This document shows positions 19,180 through 28,697 of a stretch of DNA of 64,000 nucleotides, piece by piece. The DNA is taken from contig JABSRB010000009.1 in assembly GCA_013215375.1 (NCBI GenBank), forward strand, positions 107,341 to 171,340, given 5' to 3'. The translations under genes and the position numbers were made by a program. The notes under the pieces were generated by a model. The model was not told the DNA's origin. It saw nothing but the letters and a program-made list of their open reading frames with translations, and searched no databases. This stretch comes from Oceanospirillaceae bacterium (lineage in GTDB: Bacteria; Pseudomonadota; Gammaproteobacteria; Pseudomonadales; Balneatricaceae). Numbering within the stretch: position 1 is the stretch's first letter; every line of letters begins with the position of its first letter.

Positions 19180-19782
19180 TCATTCATCGTGAATGCTTCC
19201 CACTAATTTAACCGCCTCTTGCTCCATTTCCAGTACCAGTGAATCCACCTTCCGATGAAAATAACGATGACAAATCAAGGTGGGGATCGCCACAAACATA
19301 CCTGCAGCCGTGGTAATTAACGCCTCAGATATACCTCCCGCTAATACGCCTGCATTACCACTTCCCTCTAACATAATAGCGCTAAAGACTTTAATCATGC
19401 CGATAACAGTACCAAGCAAACCCAACAACGGGCTAATAGCGGCAATAGTGCCCAGTGCCGTTAAGTTGCGCTCCAGCTCATGCACGACGATACCCGCCGC
19501 TTCTTGTATTGATTCTTGCATGCGCTCACGCGAGCGTGACGCGCTGTTTAATCCGGCAATAATTATAGCGCCAAGCGGGCTCTCACTGGCAATTTCTCGT
19601 TTGCGCTCCTCGCTCATTTGATCGCTTTTTATCCACAGCCAAATGCTTGGCATCAAATCATTGGGAGTGACATTTTTGCGCCTTAAGCTGATTGCCCGCT
19701 CTAAACTGATCGCCAGTGACAGTACTGAACAAATAAAGATGGGAACCATCAACCAGCCACCTGATAACAAAATTTCTAACAC
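19180..19782 (-). CDS. exbB: ExbB/TolQ/MotA-family proton channel
   Basis: The 200-residue protein has three membrane segments (about 9-29, 105-130 and 140-165), with the signature ISPLLGLLGTVIGMIKVF in the second and EALITTAAGMFVAIPTLI in the third. It forms the proton-conducting pentamer with ExbD, encoded 27 bp downstream. It starts the exbB-exbD-lpxK-ycaR-kdsB run, about 120 bp behind comEC. Confidence 0.94.
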   Translation of the reverse strand: MLEILLSGGWLMVPIFICSVLSLAISLERAISLRRKNVTPNDLMPSIWLWIKSDQMSEERKREIASESPLGAIIIAGLNSASRSRERMQESIQEAAGIVVHELERNLTALGTIAAISPLLGLLGTVIGMIKVFSAIMLEGSGNAGVLAGGISEALITTAAGMFVAIPTLICHRYFHRKVDSLVLEMEQEAVKLVGSIHDE

Positions 19783-19903
19783 AACACACTCCCGCCGATT
19801 TCAATATCACTCAAAGAGGCTCAGTATAATGATTATTCGGTATCTTTTCTTCTATAAAATCATGTTTTATCGATGCTTTTCACCAATCACCAGACCAACC
19901 AAT

Positions 19904-22201
19904 TCACCACCAATAACGCCGAAAGCGCTCCCTGTGACTCGACAATACACAACCTTCTGTCGTAGCCAAGACTTCAATGCTACCCAACTGATCTGTTCTA
20001 TACAGCGCTGCATTGGCATTTTTTAAACGCTCTAGCACTTTTGGATGCGGGTGACCGTAGCGATTGCGATAACCACTACTAACCATAGCTTTGGTGAACT
20101 GCTCTTTAGCCAAAAACTGAGCAGAACTAGAGGTATTACTGCCATGGTGCCCAACCACCAGTACTCTATCAGCGGCCTTTAGCACTGATGTTAACAGCTC
20201 ACGCTCTAAGGCGATTTCTGCATCTGCCGTTATCAACACTTTGCATTGCAGCGCTGCCAATTCGAGCACACAAGATTGATTATTACTTTTTTTGAATGTT
20301 CCCTGTGCAGGCTGGCGATAATGAAATGAAACATCATCCCAGACCCATTGCTTACCACTTCGACACACTTGAGCGCTGGCTATAGAAGACGCAGCATGCA
20401 CCATCCCCAAATCTAGTTGAGCTATCGATAAATGTTTAATCGCATCATTGAGCCCGCCGCTATGGTCATTATCGGCATGGCTCACCACCAACAAATCCAA
20501 ATGAGCAACCCCCTTTGAATCCAACAAAGGTTTAACCACGCCATTGTAATAGCTAAAGCCACTGTTAAAAGCCGCACCGGTATCAAACAATATATTTTTA
20601 GAGGGCGTTTGCACCAACACAGACAGCCCCTGCCCCACATCAATCAGCGTCAATTTAAAGGCGACATTCTCTGGAAAAATCGGTCGCGGTGGATAGACAA
20701 TTAGCAGCCAACACACTACACACAGCGCTTTTATTTTACGACCAAAAGGCAGCAGCAACATGAGCGAACTGATGGCAATCAACAGCATTATTGGTGCAGA
20801 TATCCCCTCAAGTTTAAGCAGCATGAATTGCGTATGTTGCGCTAAAAACTGTTGTGCGATCCAAAAATAATCTAGCGCTAGGCCGATCCACTGTAGCAGC
20901 CACTGCGCACCTAAAAACTGCAGCAACAGCCCCAAGGGCAACACCAACAGCAACAGGGAAATAAAGCTAATAGCAAAAATATTAACCAGCGGCGAGAGCA
21001 ATGACACTTGCGCAAAAAATAGTAACAGCAACGGCATCAGCGCCAGCCACACCCACAGCTGGCTTTTTATCAACAACTCAGCCCTGCCTCTGCTGGTGCG
21101 ATACCCCTGCAAACTAATCAAACTCGCCACCGCTAAAAAAGACAACCAGAGGCCTGGCTGCATGACACTTAACGGCTGCCAAGTAATGATAATAAGCAGC
21201 GCCCACCACCAGCGTTGCCAAAGATTCGGCCGCATGCTCAACCACTGACCTGCAATCAACACCAATGCCATTAACCAGGCACGCTGCGTAGACAAGCTCG
21301 CCCCGGCTATCAGCACATAAGCTAAACTCAGTGATAACGCCCCTACCTCAGGCAAATACACTATCCCTTTGGCAATGCCACACAACTGCAACAGCGCTCG
21401 CAAGCCAAAGCACAACCACCAACCGATGGCCACCATAATGCCAATATGTAGACCGCTAACCACCAGTAAATGTACTGTCCCGGTGATGCGTAATTGCTGC
21501 CATTGGTCATCTGTAATGGCGGATTTATCTCCGAGCACCAGCGCATACAGACTTATTTTTGCCTGCTCACTGATATTAAAGGCACTAATCCATTCACGTA
21601 CTTGGTAGCGAATGCTACTAAACAGCGAGTACTGCGACTCTATATGGAGAATTTCACGCACATAACCCGTGGCATTGATCCCTTTGTTAATGGCGTTTAG
21701 CTGTCGATCAAAAGCACCTTCACTGTATTGAGAACGTATCGCTTTGAGCCTGACAACCAATTCCAATCGATCCCCTGATCGCACAGCTAAGTCGCTATTG
21801 TAAAGACTCAACACCACCTTCGACAAAAGCAATGGCTGCTGCTCACAGCTTCCTGCAATAATCTTAAACTCAAAGCGGCTATAATTTTCATCTGTGCTGG
21901 GGAGCCCAACAACCACACCCTTTATCTGGCAGTCCCTAGCATAGCGCTGGTCGTCAAATTGTTGATCTAACAACCAGTGGCCGTGCAGTGATGAAAGACA
22001 AAAAGCCATCATGCCAATTAACATGCCTTTTAAGTATTGTTTATGCTTGCTTAAGCGGTGAGCATGATCGATACGCAGCACCAACAGGGTCAGTAGCGCA
22101 AGCAGCAGTGCAAGTAGTAACAAGTGCAACACACTGAACAGTGTTGGCATAAAGGCACTAACCATGACACCCAGCAAATAGCAGAGCGAATATATGGGCA
22201 C
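19904..22201 (-). CDS. comEC: ComEC/Rec2-family DNA internalisation protein
   Basis: The 765-residue protein has the full ComEC layout: N-terminal membrane helices with an extracytoplasmic DUF4131 domain (about 60-180), the multi-helix competence domain (about 215-480) with VSGLHIGIMVAIGWWLCFG, and a C-terminal metallo-beta-lactamase domain. The latter carries VVSHADNDHSGGL (near 565) and GHHGSNTSSS (near 686). It forms the inner-membrane channel for single-stranded DNA during natural transformation. The metal-binding motifs look intact, so the protein is probably functional. Confidence 0.95.
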   Translation of the reverse strand: MPIYSLCYLLGVMVSAFMPTLFSVLHLLLLALLLALLTLLVLRIDHAHRLSKHKQYLKGMLIGMMAFCLSSLHGHWLLDQQFDDQRYARDCQIKGVVVGLPSTDENYSRFEFKIIAGSCEQQPLLLSKVVLSLYNSDLAVRSGDRLELVVRLKAIRSQYSEGAFDRQLNAINKGINATGYVREILHIESQYSLFSSIRYQVREWISAFNISEQAKISLYALVLGDKSAITDDQWQQLRITGTVHLLVVSGLHIGIMVAIGWWLCFGLRALLQLCGIAKGIVYLPEVGALSLSLAYVLIAGASLSTQRAWLMALVLIAGQWLSMRPNLWQRWWWALLIIITWQPLSVMQPGLWLSFLAVASLISLQGYRTSRGRAELLIKSQLWVWLALMPLLLLFFAQVSLLSPLVNIFAISFISLLLLVLPLGLLLQFLGAQWLLQWIGLALDYFWIAQQFLAQHTQFMLLKLEGISAPIMLLIAISSLMLLLPFGRKIKALCVVCWLLIVYPPRPIFPENVAFKLTLIDVGQGLSVLVQTPSKNILFDTGAAFNSGFSYYNGVVKPLLDSKGVAHLDLLVVSHADNDHSGGLNDAIKHLSIAQLDLGMVHAASSIASAQVCRSGKQWVWDDVSFHYRQPAQGTFKKSNNQSCVLELAALQCKVLITADAEIALERELLTSVLKAADRVLVVGHHGSNTSSSAQFLAKEQFTKAMVSSGYRNRYGHPHPKVLERLKNANAALYRTDQLGSIEVLATTEGCVLSSHRERFRRYWW

Positions 22202-22369
22202 AGCCGACTCCCCTGTTTATCTTATTATCACGAAAATTAGCTTATTGCACAGGTAGTTATGATCGTTAGCAAAAGTGACTTATTATCTTGGTCGCTTTCC
22301 ACATTTAGCTAGCTAAAAAGCAGTTCATGTGCATAATATAGGATACTCGTTTTATAAAGTTCTGCATCG

Positions 22370-22900
22370 ATGCCACGAAAGATAATTAAAAAGTACCTGC
22401 CCAATGAACAGAGTTTAAGGAATAACCCTTCGCTCAAATGGCTTGCTAAATACATTCAGCATCCATCCCTTTGGCACCTCAATAGAAAATCCGTTTCCAG
22501 AGCTTTTATGGTGGGTATTTTCTGTGCTTTTTTACCTATCCCGATGCAAATGTTAGTCGCCGCTTTACTGGCAATACTGATTCGCTCCAACATGGTGATC
22601 TCCGTCAGCTTAGTCTGGATCACCAACCCTATAACCATGCCACCGATCTTCTATTTCACTTATAAAGTAGGCACTTATCTACTGGGCTCCCAAGCACTGG
22701 ATGATAATATTAGTTTCACTCTAGAATATATCACCCAACAACTGTCATCTATCTGGTTGCCACTACTCAGCGGCTCCCTATTCTGCGCTGTTATCTTTGG
22801 CGCACTGTCTTATCTCGCTATTAATCTATTTTGGATATGGCATGTACGCAGCAGCTGGCGCAATCGCAGCAAGAGAATAAAAAAGCTCAAAGAAAAATAG
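22370..22900 (+). CDS. DUF2062 membrane protein
   Basis: The 176-residue protein has the DUF2062 pattern: a basic N-terminus, then RAFMVGIFCAFLPIPMQMLVAALLA and ITNPITMPPIFYFTYKVG, with a third membrane segment (about 140-160) and a very basic tail. The function is unknown; it is commonly found next to comEC and lol genes in gammaproteobacteria, as here. It is divergent from comEC and convergent with lolD. Confidence 0.88.
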   Translation: MPRKIIKKYLPNEQSLRNNPSLKWLAKYIQHPSLWHLNRKSVSRAFMVGIFCAFLPIPMQMLVAALLAILIRSNMVISVSLVWITNPITMPPIFYFTYKVGTYLLGSQALDDNISFTLEYITQQLSSIWLPLLSGSLFCAVIFGALSYLAINLFWIWHVRSSWRNRSKRIKKLKEK

Positions 22901-22920
22901 TAGCGACTAATCAACAGCCA

Positions 22921-22955
22921 CAAAAAAGCCAGCAATCTAAATAGATGGCTGGCTT
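22921..22955 (-). terminator. Rho-independent terminator of the lolC-lolD operon
   Basis: On the minus strand AAGCCAGC pairs with GCTGGCTT, extended by GAT/ATC beyond one mismatch, around a six-base loop. A run of T follows (plus-strand CAAAAAA at 22921-22927). It lies just beyond the lolD stop codon. Confidence 0.8.
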
Positions 22956-22973
22956 AGAGACAAACATGGTTAC

Positions 22974-23654
22974 CTATGAGCGCTGTGTTAACTGCCCATC
23001 TTTAAGTACCAAAATCCTATCCATGCGCAATGCCAATTTCTCATCGTGTGTAACCACAATAAACGAGATGCCGTACTGCACGTTTAATTCATCCATTAAA
23101 GTTTGAATATCAAGCGCCGTGTTGGCGTCTAAGTTTCCGGTAGGCTCATCCATCAACACACAGGCAGGTTTTGTCACTAACGCACGAGCAATCGCGACGC
23201 GCTGTCTTTCACCCCCTGATAATTTGGCGGGCTTGTGGTTTAATCGCTCTTGCAAACCAACACTACTCAGCAGAGCTGTCGACTTATCGATAGCCTCTTG
23301 TTTCGCCACACCCGCTAACAACAAAGGGATTGCAACGTTTTCTAGCGCGCTAAATTCTGGCAGCAAGTGATGAAACTGATAAACAAAGCCCAACTTCTGA
23401 TTGCGCAGCTTAGTGCGTTTTCGCTCAGAGACTTCATACAGCGACTCTCCATCAATTTTCACAGTCCCACCGCAAGGTGCTTCCAGGCCGCCAATGGTAT
23501 TTAATAAAGTGGTTTTTCCAGAGCCTGACGCTCCCATAATTGCCACACGTTCACCGCGGGCTATATTAAAAGAGATATCTTTCAATACTTGTAATTGACT
23601 ACCAGCTTCGGTAAATGTGCGGGTAATATTTTCACAAACCATGACATTATTCAT
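22974..23654 (-). CDS. lolD: Lipoprotein-releasing ABC transporter ATPase
   Basis: LolD powers release of outer-membrane lipoproteins from the inner membrane. The motifs are Walker A GASGSGKTTLLN, signature LSGGERQRVAIARAL and Walker B VLMDEPTGNLD. The ATG at 23654 (MNNVMVCENITRTF) gives 226 residues, the usual length. An upstream in-frame start at 23714 would add 20 residues unlike LolD and overlap the permease more deeply, so I prefer 23654. It overlaps the permease stop by 8 bp, implying coupling. Confidence 0.95.
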   Translation of the reverse strand: MNNVMVCENITRTFTEAGSQLQVLKDISFNIARGERVAIMGASGSGKTTLLNTIGGLEAPCGGTVKIDGESLYEVSERKRTKLRNQKLGFVYQFHHLLPEFSALENVAIPLLLAGVAKQEAIDKSTALLSSVGLQERLNHKPAKLSGGERQRVAIARALVTKPACVLMDEPTGNLDANTALDIQTLMDELNVQYGISFIVVTHDEKLALRMDRILVLKDGQLTQRS

Positions 23655-24888
23655 AGCGTAACGCCTCGGCTGGTTCTGTTTTAGATGCTTTATAGGCAGG
23701 ATATAAGGTGGCAAAGAAACTAATCGATAACGCCACTAAGACAATCACAAAGACGTCATCCCAGATTAATTGCGAGGGTAAATTGCTAATAAAATAGACA
23801 TCGGGACTGAGGATTTGCACACCGAACAATCTTTCGAAAAAGTCCACTACATCACTAATAGTCAAGGCTAAAACCACACCCAACAATGTGCCAAGAAAAG
23901 TGCCTAAGCTACCAATCACAATGCCTTGCACCATGAAAATGCGCATGATCAGCCCCTGGGATGCTCCTAAGGTCCGCAATATGGCAATGTCTGATTTCTT
24001 ATCAGTCACCACCATCACTAAAGTAGAGACTATATTAAAGGCCGCGACGAAAACGATCAGGAATAACAGCAGGCCAACCATGCGTTTTTCCATTTGGATC
24101 GCCTGGAATAAATTCCCCTGGGTGCGGGTCCAATCAGATATTTGATAAACACCGTCCAATTTAACCGCTATTTCACGCACCGCTACACGTGCATCAAAGA
24201 GATCTTCAAAGGTAAGTCGAATTCCTTCAACCCCTTTCATGCGTTTAAGTCTAGCGGCATCACTAATATGAATATAACCCAGCGAGCTATCTAACTCAGC
24301 ACCGACGGAAAAAGTCCCCACTAGCGTAAAGCGCTTTAATCTAGGAGTAACACCGGCAATACTGACAGATGCCTCGGGTAACACTAAGGTCACTTTATCA
24401 CCGATGTTCAAGCCTAAATGCTGCGCGAGGATATCACCTAACACGATATTGAACTTTCCCGGAACTAGATCTCCCCAGCTGCCTGCATTTATATGCTGGG
24501 TAACGATAGAGACGCTTTTCTCCGCTTCAGGATCAACCCCTTGTACAAAGGCGGGTTTCACTTGACCGGCGTGGGTCAGCATTCCCTGGGATTTGATAAA
24601 TGGCGCGCTGGCAATGACCCGCGGGTCTTGAGACACTGTAGCAGCCAATTGTTGCCAATTGTCGATAGTGGCGCTGTACCCAGTAATAGTCGCGTGGGGC
24701 ACCATGCCTAAAATTCGATCGCGTAATTCACGATCAAATCCGTTCATAACGGAGAGCACCACTATGAGAGCGGCGACACCCAGCATCAGGCCCAACATAG
24801 AGACTAGAGAGATAAAGGAGATGAAATTATTGTTGCGCTTCGCTGCGGTATATCGCAGGCCAACATACAGGGAGAATGGTTTAAACAT
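23647..24888 (-). CDS. lolC: Lipoprotein-releasing ABC transporter permease (LolC/LolE type)
   Basis: The 413-residue inner-membrane protein has one N-terminal helix (about 25-47), a large periplasmic MacB-like domain (about 48-265) and three C-terminal helices, the LolC/LolE layout. The first residues FSLYVGLRYTAAKRNNNFISFIS match LolC/LolE. Only one permease gene accompanies lolD, whereas the enterobacterial operon is lolC-lolD-lolE. Either the partner is elsewhere or the transporter is a homodimer of a LolF-like single permease. Confidence 0.93.
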   Translation of the reverse strand: MFKPFSLYVGLRYTAAKRNNNFISFISLVSMLGLMLGVAALIVVLSVMNGFDRELRDRILGMVPHATITGYSATIDNWQQLAATVSQDPRVIASAPFIKSQGMLTHAGQVKPAFVQGVDPEAEKSVSIVTQHINAGSWGDLVPGKFNIVLGDILAQHLGLNIGDKVTLVLPEASVSIAGVTPRLKRFTLVGTFSVGAELDSSLGYIHISDAARLKRMKGVEGIRLTFEDLFDARVAVREIAVKLDGVYQISDWTRTQGNLFQAIQMEKRMVGLLLFLIVFVAAFNIVSTLVMVVTDKKSDIAILRTLGASQGLIMRIFMVQGIVIGSLGTFLGTLLGVVLALTISDVVDFFERLFGVQILSPDVYFISNLPSQLIWDDVFVIVLVALSISFFATLYPAYKASKTEPAEALRYE

Positions 24889-25038
24889 GGTGGCGAATTA
24901 GAACACAAAAAAAAGCTTAACTCTAACAAAATAATAGTATTAGAGGTGTTTAAACGCAGCACATCAGCGGCTTTTCTTATAATGCGAATATTTGACTTTT
25001 TGACTACTATTTAGGGAACTTAAAATATAACAAATAAC

Positions 25039-25983
25039 TTACGAAAGAGGGCTATTAATCTTTCTAAACTCGGCCTCCAAAGTCAATTTTAATCCTTGGG
25101 CCAAAGTCGTCTCACAGCGCATTTGCAGTTTCTTGGAGGCCTTTTCTGGATCGCCTAAAGAACTGGCGATATTGCCCTTATTGTTTTTTGTATAAATAAT
25201 ATCAATGCTTTGCCCCGCTAGCAGGGTGAGAGTTTGCGCCAGCTCTCGAATCGAAATTGAGCGGCCGGTGCAAACGTTATAAATGCTTGCTTGATCACGT
25301 AAATCGAACATAGTACTGATCAAGAATCTCACCACATCTGTCACATAGACAAAGTCGATAGTTTGTTGGGCATCTCCTGCGTATCGCAACACTTTGTTAT
25401 TTAGTAGATGCTCGATAAACATCGAGATTACTTTAGAATAAGGAGAACTCGAATTTTGTCTGGGCCCATAGACATTAAAAAATCTTAACCCTGTAGTTGG
25501 CACGTTGTTGACCAACCAGGCAACTCTTGCGTGTAATTCGCAGCCGAGCTTATCGGCACCATAGGCGCTAACAGGTCTTGGGTGGGCGCTTTCCGATAGT
25601 GGGAAACAAGCATTATCACCGTAAACAGCAGCAGAGGATGCATATACCACCGGAACAGCTGGGCGCGATGTATTTGCACTGGCGGAAAAAAATACATTCA
25701 ATGCTCCCAACTGATTTATTTTATGCACTGTGAGCCAGTTTTTACCAGAGACACCGTTGGAGCGTGCCGCTAAATGAAAGCAGCCTTGTACATCTTGCAT
25801 CGCTTTTGCCACACACTCTTCATCTAAGACACTGCCGCGCACTAGTCTAGCGCCCGGTGTCAATTGCGACTCACACCCGGTCGATAAATCATCCAATACT
25901 GTCACATTATGGCCTGCCAACATTAAAGCATCACCTAAATGCGATCCGATAAACCCACACCCTCCTGTGACCAAAAATCTCAT
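25039..25983 (-). CDS. NAD-dependent sugar-nucleotide epimerase/dehydratase
   Basis: This extended short-chain dehydrogenase has the nucleotide-binding motif GGCGFIG (7-13), a Ser pair at 116-117 and the catalytic YGADK (Y141, K145), typical of UDP-hexose 4-epimerase-like enzymes. The 314 residues are normal. It lies at the left edge of the exopolysaccharide cluster but on the opposite strand, so it probably supplies a nucleotide sugar for it. The exact sugar cannot be told. Confidence 0.88.
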   Translation of the reverse strand: MRFLVTGGCGFIGSHLGDALMLAGHNVTVLDDLSTGCESQLTPGARLVRGSVLDEECVAKAMQDVQGCFHLAARSNGVSGKNWLTVHKINQLGALNVFFSASANTSRPAVPVVYASSAAVYGDNACFPLSESAHPRPVSAYGADKLGCELHARVAWLVNNVPTTGLRFFNVYGPRQNSSSPYSKVISMFIEHLLNNKVLRYAGDAQQTIDFVYVTDVVRFLISTMFDLRDQASIYNVCTGRSISIRELAQTLTLLAGQSIDIIYTKNNKGNIASSLGDPEKASKKLQMRCETTLAQGLKLTLEAEFRKINSPLS

Positions 25984-26308
25984 ATTAGCTCCTAATTCTA
26001 TTTATTCTTTGAGGGATAACGCTACGTTTGCTCCCAAGCTCTCTTAAACTAAAGCAAGATACCAGCCAATAAATAACCATCTTAAAATCATATAGTTAAT
26101 TGTACATACCAATTATATAACGATGAATTTCGCATTTTGAGAAACATTTTTCAATTTTCGCCTATAAATACTCACAATGCGAACAATCGACACTTATCCG
26201 CCTTTAAATACTCACAATAAAACTCTAACTAATTGTTATTGAAGTACTACTTAGTTTCGGTCAGTTTCTTGCTAGATCTTTTGAAACAGCCTTTCCAGGA
26301 GAAATATT
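25984..26308. other. Divergent promoter region of the exopolysaccharide cluster
   Basis: This 325-bp AT-rich region holds no gene. It contains an inverted repeat AATTG-n7-CAATT (26098-26114) and two near-identical direct repeats (26159-26178 and 26199-26218), described separately. Promoters for the epimerase (left) and the glycosyltransferase cluster (right) should be here. Confidence 0.6.
26159..26218. promoter_or_regulatory. Pair of 20-bp direct repeats upstream of the exopolysaccharide cluster
   Basis: CGCCTATAAATACTCACAAT at 26159-26178 recurs with one mismatch at 26199-26218, a 40-bp period close to four helical turns. They lie 90-150 bp upstream of the first glycosyltransferase. The helical phasing suggests paired binding sites for a regulator. 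No known consensus is recognised. Confidence 0.45.
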
Positions 26309-27364
26309 TTGATAGACATTCAACAGATAAAAATATTCCAGCTACTCGATAGCAGCAGTATTGGCGGCATAGAAACCCATGTGATCAAATTGGCGCAATG
26401 GCTTAATGAACACCAATATCAATGTGAAGTTATTTTCATTCGCCGCTACGGATCGCATCCTTTAACCGCACAATTAAAAAAGCTCAATATCAAATACCGC
26501 TACCTGAACAATATATTTTCACTGCTGCCGCTATTGAGGCAGCAACCTAGCCTGCTTGCCACCCACGGTTACAAAGCGGGAATTTTAGGTCGTGTGATGG
26601 CCAAGCTATGCCAGACTCCGGTGGTATCCACTTATCACTCTGGCGATATGGGTACAGGAAAGTTAAGACTTTACTCGTTACTCGATGACTCCAGCGCCTC
26701 GCTTGCCAACAAAGTGATTAGTGTCAGTAATGAAATTAGCCTACGGCTTAACACTGAAACTAAGCACATTCCCAATTTCATCTATCGAAAGTTTCCCACT
26801 GGCAGCCCTTTTTTCAACACTAAACATAAAGAAATCGCCTTTGTAGGCAGGCTATCCCATGAAAAAGGCCCAGATATTTTTGCCAAAATAAGCACCACCT
26901 TAGTCGCTAAAAACACCTTCACTTGTTATGGCGATGGCCCCCTTAAAAACTCACTGCAGTCAAAGCACCCACAGATCCACTTCAAAGGTCACTGCGACAT
27001 GCTAAAACACTGGAATAATATTGGATTACTTTGTATTACCAGTCGTTTTGAAGGCTTGCCCTTTGTCGCTTTAGAGGCAATGTCACATGGTATTCCAGTG
27101 ATCAGCTTCAAACTCGGGGGCTTAGAGGAGCTCATTAAGCACAATACTAATGGTTGGTTGATCGATAGAGATGACATCGAGGCCTTTCGCATTACCATTA
27201 AATACTGGCAATCAATGAGCGCCTACCAAAAGTTAAGAATTTCAGATGCGGCCAGAAAACAGGTCAATGAGCACTACAGCTGCGACTGTCTTATCCCTAA
27301 AATCATTACTGTGTACCACAGCGCGGTGCTCGACCACTTAGCTCATGGCGAGCCAAATGTTTAA
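26309..27364 (+). CDS. Glycosyltransferase, GT4-type
   Basis: The 351-residue enzyme has the GT-B fold of family 4: an N-terminal acceptor domain starting FQLLDSSSIGGIETHVIKLA, the hinge VGRLSHEKGPDIFAKI (near 185-200) and the donor-site motif FEGLPFVALEAMSHGIPVIS with the paired Glu residues. The TTG at 26309 is preceded by CCAGGAGAAA at ideal spacing, so the TTG start is well supported. It is the first gene of the rightward exopolysaccharide cluster and overlaps the next gene by 20 bp. Confidence 0.9.
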   Translation: MIDIQQIKIFQLLDSSSIGGIETHVIKLAQWLNEHQYQCEVIFIRRYGSHPLTAQLKKLNIKYRYLNNIFSLLPLLRQQPSLLATHGYKAGILGRVMAKLCQTPVVSTYHSGDMGTGKLRLYSLLDDSSASLANKVISVSNEISLRLNTETKHIPNFIYRKFPTGSPFFNTKHKEIAFVGRLSHEKGPDIFAKISTTLVAKNTFTCYGDGPLKNSLQSKHPQIHFKGHCDMLKHWNNIGLLCITSRFEGLPFVALEAMSHGIPVISFKLGGLEELIKHNTNGWLIDRDDIEAFRITIKYWQSMSAYQKLRISDAARKQVNEHYSCDCLIPKIITVYHSAVLDHLAHGEPNV

Positions 27365-28265
27365 TCTGCACCGATGTTTTTTAGCCAAGGAGTCGGCGTA
27401 TTGCGCGCTGAGTTTCCTGGCCGCGTTTAATGCATTGCTGCCCAGTATATTATTCAATTGGCGCTCCCATACGGCGGCTGCTGCTATTAGCAGTGGCTTG
27501 GGGCAAAACCTGACGATTTGGTTGGCGATCCTCAGCAGCGTTTACTTACTGTTGAAATATCCATTTACTGTTATTAACCATCGCAATGCGGGGATAACTC
27601 AACACCTTTTAGTTTTGTCTCTGGCGCTGTTATTATTGATCCCTAATGCCACGCTTAGCTGGTTAATTAGTGCACTTGCCAGTTTTTTCTGGTGGATAAA
27701 AGCACCGCTTAATAGTGCTTCACGTAACGCAGCGCTATTAATGATCGCTGTGGCCATGCGGGACCCTTTAAGTTTACTGGGGTTAAATCTATTTACAGAG
27801 CAACTGCTCGGTTTTGATCGCTACATTACCCAGACCATGCTCAATGTGTCTTTCAGTGGCACCAATCTATCCAATATAGTCATTGGTGAGCAATTTAATT
27901 TAGTGATACTCACCGGTTGCTCATCATTTACGAATATCTCACTGGCTGTATTGTTCTGGTTAAATCTATCCATACTGCTACATAAAACCACCCATAAAAC
28001 AGATTGTTTACGCCTACTATTGCTGATCACACTCTGTGTATTGTGCAATAGCTTTAGGCTTTCATTAATGTCCAAATCACTGCCTGATTATCAATTTTAT
28101 CACCTAGGGTTTGGCGCACAATTATTCAGTTATCTCTCGACGTTCATGGTACTTATCTGCCTCAACTGGAGAATATCTCATGCCAAATACCTTAGTAATT
28201 CCGCTGCAAATGATATTAATCTTAATCATAGCAGGGGTATTAGCCCCTATTTACCGCGTCTTTAA
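27345..28265 (+). CDS. Divergent exosortase-like membrane transpeptidase
   Basis: This 306-residue protein has about eight membrane helices. Three membrane-associated residues fall in the order and context of the exosortase/archaeosortase catalytic triad: Cys192 in LTGCSSFTN, Arg238 in LCNSFRLSLM and His253 in FYHLGFGAQLF. Exosortases recognise a short motif plus transmembrane helix plus basic tail at the C-terminus of exported proteins, and process them in genomes with matching exopolysaccharide clusters. It is embedded in such a cluster. The gene two positions downstream encodes a secreted protein with a hydrophobic/basic C-terminus. Overall similarity outside the triad is weak, so this is a divergent member; an unrelated polytopic protein is the alternative. 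Confidence 0.65.
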   Translation: MASQMFNLHRCFLAKESAYCALSFLAAFNALLPSILFNWRSHTAAAAISSGLGQNLTIWLAILSSVYLLLKYPFTVINHRNAGITQHLLVLSLALLLLIPNATLSWLISALASFFWWIKAPLNSASRNAALLMIAVAMRDPLSLLGLNLFTEQLLGFDRYITQTMLNVSFSGTNLSNIVIGEQFNLVILTGCSSFTNISLAVLFWLNLSILLHKTTHKTDCLRLLLLITLCVLCNSFRLSLMSKSLPDYQFYHLGFGAQLFSYLSTFMVLICLNWRISHAKYLSNSAANDINLNHSRGISPYLPRL

Positions 28266-28680
28266 CACAACGACTGGCACTAATAACGACACTATTGACG
28301 ACCCGATTCACTTAACCGATCAACACTTGCACAAAATGTTAATTCCCTTGGGTCGGATGCGCGCCACTAATCAAGGGCAGTATTTTGTCTGGGGATACAG
28401 CGCCAAAAAATGCGCGGGCTCTATAGCGCTACTCAACTTACAAAGAAATGCTGAAGCGGCCCACATCCTGTCTATTTTAGTGCCAAAAGCTCAGCACCAA
28501 GGCTACATATTTAACGCAAAAATATACCCTAAATTCCCACAGTTCGCCTATGCATTAGCACGTGTAAAACATAAATTTAGCGCGCTAATAGGGCGATATA
28601 TGCCGCCAATAACCGCTTTGGCCTTTGCTGAATTTGGCCAGTGCCAGTTAGCCCCACTCATCGCCAATAACACTGAATAG
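28180..28680 (+). CDS. Small membrane-anchored protein of the exosortase-like gene set
   Basis: I do not recognise the family. The ATG at 28180 is chosen because GGAGAA lies about 9 bases upstream; the frame is open further left, to a possible start at 28111, within the preceding gene. The 166-residue product has one N-terminal membrane helix (about 5-24, LVIPLQMILILIIAGVLAPI) and then a soluble, probably periplasmic part with two Cys. It overlaps the exosortase-like gene by 86 bp and is followed after 17 bp by the DUF4114 protein. EpsI occupies the same position behind EpsH in other exosortase loci, but no similarity to EpsI is evident to me. Confidence 0.72.
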   Translation: MPNTLVIPLQMILILIIAGVLAPIYRVFNTTTGTNNDTIDDPIHLTDQHLHKMLIPLGRMRATNQGQYFVWGYSAKKCAGSIALLNLQRNAEAAHILSILVPKAQHQGYIFNAKIYPKFPQFAYALARVKHKFSALIGRYMPPITALAFAEFGQCQLAPLIANNTE

Positions 28681-28697
28681 CGTTAAAGGAGCATCCC

